DNA of 57,742 nucleotides, taken from assembly GCA_003052455.1 (NCBI GenBank), contig QAPD01000059.1, positions 1-57,742 on the forward strand. Reading direction: 5' to 3'. The notes beneath the pieces are model-generated. The model was not told the origin of the DNA and ran no database searches. It saw only the letters and a list, made by a program, of their open reading frames with translations. Source of the DNA: Sphaerisporangium cinnabarinum. GTDB lineage: Bacteria; Actinomycetota; Actinomycetes; Actinomycetales; Cellulomonadaceae. The translations under genes and the position numbers were made by a program. Within the stretch, counting starts at the first letter, position 1. Every line of letters starts with the position of its first letter. Shown here piece by piece: positions 51,523-57,742 of the stretch.

Positions 51523-53019
51523 ATGACACGACCACTCCGCAGGAGGCTCGCCGCGGTCACCGCCGCGGCGACGCTCCTGGCGGGCGGGGCCGCGACGCAC
51601 GCCGTCGCCGCCACGCCCGCACCCGACGACCAGCGCGCGACGGTGCGCGCGGTCCCCAAGACGGCCCCCGGCCTGGAGCGCGCGCTGGAGCGCGACCTGG
51701 GCCTCAGCGCGCGGGACGCACGGACGCGCCTCGCCTTCCAGTCCGACGCGGCGGGCACCGAGGCCGCGCTCGAGCGGCGCCTCGGCGCCGACTACGCGGG
51801 CGCCTGGGTCGACGACGCCGCGAACGTCCTCTACGTCGGCGTCACCGACGCCGCCGACGCGCGCACGGTCCGCGCCGAGGGCGCCACCGCGGTCGACGTC
51901 GACCACACGCTGGCCGACCTCGAGACGTGGCGCGCGACGCTCGACGGCGCGCTCGCCGACGACCCGGCGGCGCTGCCGGGCTGGTACGTCGACGTGACGC
52001 GCAACCGCGTCGTCGTCTCGGTCCGTGAGGGCGGCCAGCCCGACGTCGCCGCCCAGGTCGCCGTCGCGGGCGTGCCCGCCGACGCGGTCGCGTACGAGGA
52101 GACGACGGAGTCCCCGCAGCCGCTGATCGACGTCGTGGGCGGCAACGCCTACACGATCGGCGGCGGCAGCCGGTGCTCCGTCGGGTTCGCGGTCCAGGGC
52201 GGGTTCGTCACCGCCGGGCACTGCGGCTCGACCGGCGCGCGCACGTCCGGGCCGGCGGGCACGTTCCGCGGGTCGAGCTTCCCGGGCAACGACTACGCCT
52301 GGGTCCAGGTCGACGCGGGCAACACGCCCGTCGGCGCGGTGAACAACTACGCGGGCGGCCGCGTCGCGGTCGCGGGCGCGACGCAGGCGCCGGTCGGGGC
52401 CTCCGTCTGCCGGTCGGGCTCGACCACGGGCTGGCACTGCGGCACCGTCCAGGCGTACAACGCGTCCGTCACCTACCCGCAGGGGACCGTCACCGGGCTC
52501 ATCCGCACGACGGTGTGCGCCGAGCCGGGCGACTCCGGCGGCTCGCTCCTCGCGGGCAACCAGGCGCAGGGCGTCACGTCCGGCGGCTCCGGGAACTGCA
52601 GCTCCGGCGGGACGACGTACTTCCAGCCGGTGGGCGAGATCCTCTCGGCGTACGGCCTGACGCTCGTCACGAGCGACGGCGGGGGCGGCACGCCGCAGCC
52701 GCCGGCGGGCTGCAGCGGCTACGCCCGCACGTACACCGGGTCGCTCGCCGCGGGCACGACGGCCGTCCAGCCGAACGGGTCGTACTACACGGCCGGGGCC
52801 GCCGGGACGCACCGCGCGTGCGTGAGCGGTCCGAGCGGCGCCGACTTCGACCTCTACCTCCAGCGCTGGAACGGGTCGACGTGGGCGACGGTCGCGCAGT
52901 CGACGTCCCCCGGCGCGAACGAGTCGGTCTCCTACTCCGGGGTCGCGGGCTACTACCGGTTCGTCGTCCAGGCGTACTCCGGCTCGGGCGCCTACACGCT
53001 GGGGGTGACGACGCCCTGA
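51523..53019 (+). CDS. Secreted S1 family serine protease (streptogrisin/alpha-lytic type) with PPC domain
   Basis: A 498-residue pre-pro-protease. The signal peptide is residues 1-29, the alpha-lytic-type prodomain about 30-201, and the mature enzyme probably starts at I202 (DVVGGNAYTIGG). The catalytic triad is H233 (TAGHC), D257 (GNDYAW) and S338 (GDSGGSLL); six or more cysteines support two to three disulfides. The mature part closely resembles known Cellulomonas serine proteases. A bacterial pre-peptidase C-terminal (PPC) domain (about 395-498) follows a short Gly/Pro linker. The ATG at 51523 is preferred over 51514 because the GAAGGG box is 11 bases away instead of two. Confidence 0.94.
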   Translation: MTRPLRRRLAAVTAAATLLAGGAATHAVAATPAPDDQRATVRAVPKTAPGLERALERDLGLSARDARTRLAFQSDAAGTEAALERRLGADYAGAWVDDAANVLYVGVTDAADARTVRAEGATAVDVDHTLADLETWRATLDGALADDPAALPGWYVDVTRNRVVVSVREGGQPDVAAQVAVAGVPADAVAYEETTESPQPLIDVVGGNAYTIGGGSRCSVGFAVQGGFVTAGHCGSTGARTSGPAGTFRGSSFPGNDYAWVQVDAGNTPVGAVNNYAGGRVAVAGATQAPVGASVCRSGSTTGWHCGTVQAYNASVTYPQGTVTGLIRTTVCAEPGDSGGSLLAGNQAQGVTSGGSGNCSSGGTTYFQPVGEILSAYGLTLVTSDGGGGTPQPPAGCSGYARTYTGSLAAGTTAVQPNGSYYTAGAAGTHRACVSGPSGADFDLYLQRWNGSTWATVAQSTSPGANESVSYSGVAGYYRFVVQAYSGSGAYTLGVTTP

Positions 53020-53033
53020 CCCGCCCGCCGCGC

Positions 53034-53102
53034 GCCGAGCACGAGGCTGCCGTCGTTCCCGTCCGCTTCCCGGGAGCAGCCTCGTGCTCGGCCGCGTGGG
53101 CC
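53034..53102. terminator. Bidirectional terminator, 17-bp perfect arms
   Basis: GCCGAGCACGAGGCTGC (53034-53050) pairs exactly with 53086-53102 around 35 bases, between the protease and the converging VKOR gene. Confidence 0.7.
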
Positions 53103-53103
53103 G

Positions 53104-53802
53104 TCAGGCCAGCAGCGCCGGGCCGTACTTGAGCACCACGAGGACGGCGAGGACCACGAGCCACGCCGCGACGAGGTAGCCGTACGCGCCCGACCGCACG
53201 AACCCGAGCAGCCGCGCCTGGGCGCCGCGCGGCAGGTACAGGTTGTCCTCCAGGACGTTCCAGTGCAGGAGCGACGCGAACACGAGCGTCGTGGAGACCG
53301 TGATGAGCAGGCACCACGGGCACAGCGCGCCGATGACGAACATCGACTGGTAGAAGAGCCAGTACGCGAACACGACCCCGAGCAGGTACACGCACTGCGC
53401 GGCGAAGAGGAACCACCGCGGGAAGCGGGTCCCGCCGAGCGCCGCGACCGCCGTCGTGATGACGATCGGCTCGGCGATCAGCCCGAGGAACGCGTTGGGG
53501 AAGCCGAACACCTGCGCCTGCCACGACTGCGCGACCGTCCCGCACGACAGCACGGTGTTGACGTCGCACGACAGCACCGCGCCGGGGTTCGCCGCGAGGA
53601 GGACCGCGTCGTACGACAGCACGAACGCCGCGGTGAGGCTCAGCAGCCCGAACAGGAGCATCTCGCCGAACAGCACGCCGCGGGAGTGGGTCCAGCCGGT
53701 GGGCCGGGCGAAGGGGTCGAAGCCCGCGTCCGGCGTGGTGCCCGACGCCGTCGGGCCGGCAGAGCGGGCGTCGTCCGCGAGCGCGGTGGTCGTTCCGGTC
53801 AC
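53104..53802 (-). CDS. VKOR family membrane thiol-disulfide oxidoreductase
   Basis: Bacterial VKOR passes electrons from DsbA-like partners to quinone, keeping exported proteins disulfide-bonded. The 232-residue protein has five hydrophobic helices. The first reactive pair is C79/C87 (SCDVNTVLSCG) in an outer loop, and the quinone-side pair is CPWC at 161-164. The N-terminal 35 residues are disordered. A GTG at 53802 is used; a TACGCT -10 box on the minus strand lies at 53914-53909. The neighbouring secreted protease and Cys-containing secreted proteins are likely clients. Confidence 0.88.
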   Translation of the reverse strand: MTGTTTALADDARSAGPTASGTTPDAGFDPFARPTGWTHSRGVLFGEMLLFGLLSLTAAFVLSYDAVLLAANPGAVLSCDVNTVLSCGTVAQSWQAQVFGFPNAFLGLIAEPIVITTAVAALGGTRFPRWFLFAAQCVYLLGVVFAYWLFYQSMFVIGALCPWCLLITVSTTLVFASLLHWNVLEDNLYLPRGAQARLLGFVRSGAYGYLVAAWLVVLAVLVVLKYGPALLA

Positions 53803-54141
53803 GGGCGGTCCTCGGGTCCGCGGGGCCCCGCCGGATCGGTCCGGCGGGCGGGGCAGAAGGTGGCGCCGGCCGGCAGGGTGGGCGCGCTGCCGGCCCGGCG
53901 CCGCACCCAGCGTACGAACGCGCGCCGCGGCGCCGACAGGGACCATGGTCCCGGATCCGGGGCGCTTCTCGGGTGGTCCCGGGCCGCCCGGTCGGACGCC
54001 CGCCGAGCCCGCCGGGAGGGCGGCCCGCGGTGGGTCGTGGGGGCGGTGGGGGCGGTCCGCCCTAAGATCTGGGGGCGCCCCCGCGTGTGGCGCGCCCCGG
54101 CCGCCGCCGGGCACCGACCCGCCCCGCCCGAGAGGACCTGC
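53803..54141. promoter_or_regulatory. Divergent promoter region of VKOR and the Wadjet operon
   Basis: A strong -10, TAAGAT, lies at 54063-54068, 74 bases before jetA. The palindrome GGGACCATGGTCCC (53939-53952) abuts a second one, CCGGATCCGG (53951-53960), and GGTCCC recurs near 53974. GGGGGCGCCCCC at 54071-54082 could form a hairpin in the leader. No coding frame is supported in these 339 bases. Confidence 0.45.
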
Positions 54142-55830
54142 GTGCAGCACGACGACGTCGACTCCCTGCGACGGTCGAGCGCGGCGTGGCGGCTCCTGCG
54201 CGCGGACACGGCGCCGCTCGTGCTCTCGTTCCTCGGCACCCTGTTCGTCGAGGACAACGTGCGCGCCATCCCGGAGAGCGAGCTCGTCGCGCGCCTCGAC
54301 GACCACCTGTGGGCGGTCGACGGCCGGGCGGCGCGCGCCTCCGGCACGGAGCCGCGGTACCCGCGCGCCCCGCAGGCGTACGTGGACCACTGGACGCACC
54401 CGGACCAGGGCTGGCTGCGCGCCTGGTACCCGCCCGGCTCGGCCGAGCCGCACTACGACGCGACGCCCGCCGTCGAGCAGGCCGTGCGCTGGGTCGCGTC
54501 GCTGCGCGGGCGCGGGTTCGTCGGCACCGAGTCCCGGCTCAACACCGTCTTCGAGCTGCTGCGCCAGCTCGCCGTCGGCACGCAGACCGACCCGGCGGAG
54601 CGCCTGCGCGAGCTCGAGGAGCGCCGCGCCGCGATCGACGACGAGATCGCCCAGGTGCGCGCCGGGCGCGTCGCGGTCCTCGACGCGGCGGCGCAGCGCG
54701 ACCGCTACCAGCAGCTCACCCAGACGGCGGCCGACCTGCTCTCCGACTTCCGCGAGGTCGAGGCGAACTTCCGCTCCCTCGACCGGGAGCTGCGCGAGCG
54801 CATCACCGGCTGGGACGGCGCGAAGGGCGAGCTGCTCGAGGAGGTGGTGCGGTCGCGCACGGCCATCGCGGAGTCGGACCAGGGGCGGTCGTTCCACGCG
54901 TTCTACGACTTCCTCCTCGACCGGCGCCGCCAGGAGGAGTTCGCCGCGCTCGTCGACCGCGTCCAGTCCCTCGACGCGATCGCGCCCGACGTCGTCCGCC
55001 CGGTACCCGGGACGCGCGGCCCGGTCGTGGACGCCGCCGCCGCGCAGGCCGCGGCCCGGGAGCAGGAGCACCGCCGCCTGCGCCGCGTCCACTACGACTG
55101 GCTCGACGCCGGTGAGCGCACGCAGGCGACCGTGCGGACGCTCTCCGAGCAGCTCCGCCGCTTCCTCGACGACCAGGTCTGGCTCGAGAACCGGCGGGTC
55201 ATGGACATCCTGCGCGGCGTCGAGGCGAAGGCGCTCGCCGCGCGCGACGTCGCCCGCGCGGCGGGCCGTGCGGGCGCCCCGCCGGGGATGCCGGTCGACG
55301 CCGTCGCGCCCGAGGTCGTGCTGCCGACGGAGCGGCCGCTCTTCACGCCGCGGCCCACGGCGCGCCTCGACTCCGACCACGTCGAGGTCGGCGACGACGA
55401 CTTCGAGGTCGACGCGCTCTACGACCAGGTGCACGTCGACCCCGAGCGCCTCGCGCGCACGGTCCGCGCGACGCTCACGCGGCCCGGCGGCCCGGGGGAG
55501 GTCGCGCTCGCGGACCTGCTCGCCGACGCGCCGCTCGAGCACGGGCTGGCCGAGCTCGTGACGTACCTGTCGCTCGAGGACCCGCGGTTCGTCGTCGTGC
55601 ACGACGACGAGCGCACCGACGAGGTGCGCTGGGAGGGCGAGGCCCCGGCGGGGCCCGTCGCCGAGGACGGCGCGCCGGACCCGGTGGTGCGCGTCGCGCG
55701 CCTGCCCCGCGTCACGTACGCGCGGCGGACGAGCGGCTCCCCGCCCGGCGGGCCCCCCGCCGCACCCGTCGCACGACCCGACGCACGACCCGACGCCGTC
55801 CCCGACCCGAGCCCGGAGGAGACCCCGTGA
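54142..55830 (+). CDS. jetA: Wadjet anti-plasmid protein JetA (DUF3375)
   Basis: JetA is the kleisin-like subunit of the Wadjet complex, an SMC-type machine that recognises and cleaves small circular DNA. The 562-residue protein has the DUF3375 opening ([24 protein letters not shown]), a long coiled coil (about 150-270 with [16 protein letters not shown]), winged-helix-like middle and ends, and a Pro/Ala tail (about 535-562). It is slightly longer than typical. The GTG at 54142 has GAGAGGA upstream. Its stop overlaps the jetB start by four bases (GTGA). Confidence 0.88.
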   Translation: MQHDDVDSLRRSSAAWRLLRADTAPLVLSFLGTLFVEDNVRAIPESELVARLDDHLWAVDGRAARASGTEPRYPRAPQAYVDHWTHPDQGWLRAWYPPGSAEPHYDATPAVEQAVRWVASLRGRGFVGTESRLNTVFELLRQLAVGTQTDPAERLRELEERRAAIDDEIAQVRAGRVAVLDAAAQRDRYQQLTQTAADLLSDFREVEANFRSLDRELRERITGWDGAKGELLEEVVRSRTAIAESDQGRSFHAFYDFLLDRRRQEEFAALVDRVQSLDAIAPDVVRPVPGTRGPVVDAAAAQAAAREQEHRRLRRVHYDWLDAGERTQATVRTLSEQLRRFLDDQVWLENRRVMDILRGVEAKALAARDVARAAGRAGAPPGMPVDAVAPEVVLPTERPLFTPRPTARLDSDHVEVGDDDFEVDALYDQVHVDPERLARTVRATLTRPGGPGEVALADLLADAPLEHGLAELVTYLSLEDPRFVVVHDDERTDEVRWEGEAPAGPVAEDGAPDPVVRVARLPRVTYARRTSGSPPGGPPAAPVARPDARPDAVPDPSPEETP

Positions 55831-56579
55831 GCACGACCCGCACCGCGCGCGACCCGGAGCTGTCCGTCGTCGTGACGTCGCTGCTCAAGGGCGTCGTCTA
55901 CCGCGAGTCCGGCGAGGCGCTGTGGCGCGACCTGCTCGCGCGCGAGGCGCAGGTGCGCGACGCCGTCGCGATGCTCGGGCTGCAGGTCGTCGTCGACGAG
56001 GGCGACGGCTACGCCTACCTGCGCTCGCAGCCGGAGCACGAGCGCGACGAGCGCGTGCCGCGCCTGATCCCGCGCCGCGAGCTGCCGTTCGACGTCAGCC
56101 TGCTGCTCGCCCTCCTGCGCAAGCGGCTCGCGCAGGCGGACTCGGAGGGTGGCGAGACGCGCCTCGTGCTCACGCGCTCGGAGATCGTCGACCTGCTGCG
56201 GGTCTTCCTCACCCAGGACGCGGGCGCCGCGGCGAACGAGGCGCGGCTCGTGGACCGGGTCGACGCGCTCGTCCGGCGGGTCGTGGAGCTCGGCTTCCTG
56301 CGCCCGGCGGGCCGCCCGGACCCGGACGGCCCCGACGCCGCCGTGTCGGGGGACCCCGGCGACCCGGCCGACGGGGAGGCCCGGCGGTACGAGGTGCGCC
56401 GCATCCTCAAGGCGTTCGTCGACGCGCAGTGGCTCGCGGACTTCGACGCGCGCCTCGCGCAGTACCTGGAGCTCGCCGCGGACGGCGGCGGCCCGGGGTC
56501 GGGGGCGCGCGCCGGGGCCGGCGCGGGGACAGGCCCGGCGACGGGCACGGCGGGCACGACGACGAGGACGGTGGCGTGA
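55827..56579 (+). CDS. jetB: Wadjet anti-plasmid protein JetB (DUF4194)
   Basis: JetB is the winged-helix partner (KITE/MukE-like) of the Wadjet SMC core. The 250-residue protein carries the DUF4194 pattern: [40 protein letters not shown] and [18 protein letters not shown], then a domain ending [21 protein letters not shown] Gly/Ala tail follows (about 225-250). Starts with GTG inside the jetA stop and overlaps the jetC ATG by one base (TGATG), so all three are translationally coupled. Confidence 0.88.
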   Translation: MSTTRTARDPELSVVVTSLLKGVVYRESGEALWRDLLAREAQVRDAVAMLGLQVVVDEGDGYAYLRSQPEHERDERVPRLIPRRELPFDVSLLLALLRKRLAQADSEGGETRLVLTRSEIVDLLRVFLTQDAGAAANEARLVDRVDALVRRVVELGFLRPAGRPDPDGPDAAVSGDPGDPADGEARRYEVRRILKAFVDAQWLADFDARLAQYLELAADGGGPGSGARAGAGAGTGPATGTAGTTTRTVA

Positions 56580-57742
56580 TGGAGGGCCTGTTCAGCGCGG
56601 TCGAGCTGCACGACCCGGCGGCCGACCTCGACGCGCGCGCCGGGTTCCGGCTCGAACGGCTCGAGGTGCTCAACTGGGGCACGTTCGACCAGCGGGTGTG
56701 GGCGTTCGACCTCGACGGGCGCAACGCCCTCCTCACGGGCGACATCGGCTCGGGCAAGTCGACCATCGTCGACGCGGTCACGACGCTGCTCGTGCCGTCG
56801 CACCGGATCTCGTACAACAAGGCGGCCGGGGCGGGCGCGCGCGAGCGGTCGCTGCGGTCGTACGTCGCGGGGCACTACAAGTCGGAGCGCGACGAGGCGA
56901 CGGGCACGACGCGCCACGTGGGCCTGCGCGAGCGCGGCACGTACTCGGTGGTGCTGGGGAGGTTCTCCAACCGCGGGTTCGACCAGGAGGTCACGCTCGC
57001 GCAGGTGTTCTGGCTCGCCCCGGGCCAGGCGGGCCAGCCCGACCGCTTCTTCGTCACGGCGGACCGCCCGCTGACGATCACCGAGGACTTCGCGGGCTTC
57101 GGCGGCGACGTCGCGGCGCTGCGCCGCCGCCTGCGCGAGTCCGGCGCGCAGGTGCGCGACCACTTCCCCGACTACGGGCGCGACTTCCGCCGCCTGCTCG
57201 GCATCCCGTCGGAGCAGGCCATGGACCTGTTCCACCAGACGGTGTCGATGAAGTCGGTCGGCGACCTCGGCGAGTTCGTGCGCGAGCACATGCTCGAGCC
57301 GTTCGACGCCGACCGCTGGACCGACCGGCTCGTCGCCCACTTCGACGACCTGACGAGCGCCCACGACGCCGTCGTGCGGGCCACCGCCCAGATCGAGCGG
57401 CTCGCGCCCCTGCTGGCGGACTGCGACGCGCACGACGCGCTGGGGGAGCGGGCCGACGCCCTCGTCGCGCGCCGCGACGCCCTGCGCGCGTTCACCGCGT
57501 CGCGCCGCGTGGCGGACCTCGACGGGCTCACCGGCGCCCTCGACGAGCGCGTGGCCGACGGCGAGGCCCGCCGTCGCCGGGTCGTGGACGAGCTCGGGCT
57601 GCTCGGGGCCGAGCGGCAGCGGCTCGAGCTGGAGCGCGCGGGCCACGGCGGCGACCGGCTCGCCGCGATCGAGGGCGAGGTCGCGCGCCGCGAGGTCGAG
57701 CGCGCCGCGCGCGAGCGCCGCGTCGCCCAGCTCGCCGGGTAC
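56579..57742 (+). CDS. jetC: Wadjet anti-plasmid SMC-like ATPase JetC, N-terminal part
   Basis: JetC is the SMC/MukB-like ATPase of Wadjet. The first 388 codons are in the window and the gene runs off the right edge. The N-terminal head has [13 protein letters not shown] (the first strand of this ATPase class) and Walker [16 protein letters not shown] at about 53-67. The segment [15 protein letters not shown] near residue 228-242 follows, and a coiled coil with many Arg/Glu heptads starts at about 255. The Walker B and signature motifs would lie in the missing C-terminal half. A fourth gene, jetD (DUF2220 nuclease), is expected downstream. Confidence 0.9.
   Translation, partial: MEGLFSAVELHDPAADLDARAGFRLERLEVLNWGTFDQRVWAFDLDGRNALLTGDIGSGKSTIVDAVTTLLVPSHRISYNKAAGAGARERSLRSYVAGHYKSERDEATGTTRHVGLRERGTYSVVLGRFSNRGFDQEVTLAQVFWLAPGQAGQPDRFFVTADRPLTITEDFAGFGGDVAALRRRLRESGAQVRDHFPDYGRDFRRLLGIPSEQAMDLFHQTVSMKSVGDLGEFVREHMLEPFDADRWTDRLVAHFDDLTSAHDAVVRATAQIERLAPLLADCDAHDALGERADALVARRDALRAFTASRRVADLDGLTGALDERVADGEARRRRVVDELGLLGAERQRLELERAGHGGDRLAAIEGEVARREVERAARERRVAQLAGY

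Overview
The window comes from a very GC-rich actinobacterium. The best fit is the order Micrococcales, family Cellulomonadaceae or Promicromonosporaceae (Cellulomonas, Cellulosimicrobium or Isoptericola type). The reasons are strong G/C third-position bias, many GTG starts, a mycothiol synthase, the actinobacterial helicase/secretion-neighbourhood Tad cluster, a GH3 glucosidase and a protease that closely resembles Cellulomonas streptogrisin-type enzymes. No rRNA, tRNA, CRISPR array, insertion sequence, transposase or integrase was found. Genes are tightly packed. Many end in long, perfectly paired GC-rich hairpins, and many start a few bases after a TANNNT box, so they are probably leaderless.

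Layout. 1-8 kb: a helicase-like tail, msrB, a MarR regulator with a DUF2809 membrane gene, a coupled pair (lipoprotein PIG-L deacetylase plus membrane acyltransferase), a MarR/DHA2 efflux operon with two visible operators, and a sugar-porter permease. 8-16 kb: a phosphate block made of a PhoU-like gene and a Pit transporter behind a candidate PHO box, facing a ppk1-mutT1 operon, then mshD. 16-21 kb: two MFS exporters, a flavin oxidoreductase and a cysteine-cluster/pentapeptide protein. 21-28 kb: acetyl-CoA synthetase with a divergent LuxR-type regulator, an unusual two-gene unit (minimal caspase-like protein plus an uncharacterised partner), an rRNA methyltransferase and a malic enzyme.

28-38 kb is the Tad/Flp pilus-type cluster: a HAD phosphatase on one side, then ssd(tadZ)-tadA-tadB-tadC, a Flp-like DUF4244 pilin, two TadE-like pseudopilins and a DECH-box helicase. 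An APH(3')-like kinase and an array of eight 26-bp tandem repeats interrupt the cluster between tadC and the pilin. 38-53 kb: an SRPBCC protein, M18 aminopeptidase, alpha/beta hydrolase, proton-pumping pyrophosphatase, GH3 glucosidase, TetR regulator with two operator-like palindromes, a DUF981 membrane protein, two secreted paralogues, a SAM methyltransferase, a LysR regulator and a secreted S1 protease.

53-57.7 kb: a VKOR-type disulfide enzyme diverges from the start of a Wadjet anti-plasmid operon (jetA, jetB and the first 388 codons of jetC). The jetC gene runs off the right edge, and jetD would be expected outside the window. The most novel-looking items are the caspase-like pair at 24.4-25.7 kb, the 26-bp repeat array with the inserted kinase gene, and the deacetylase/acetyltransferase pair at 1.8-4.0 kb.
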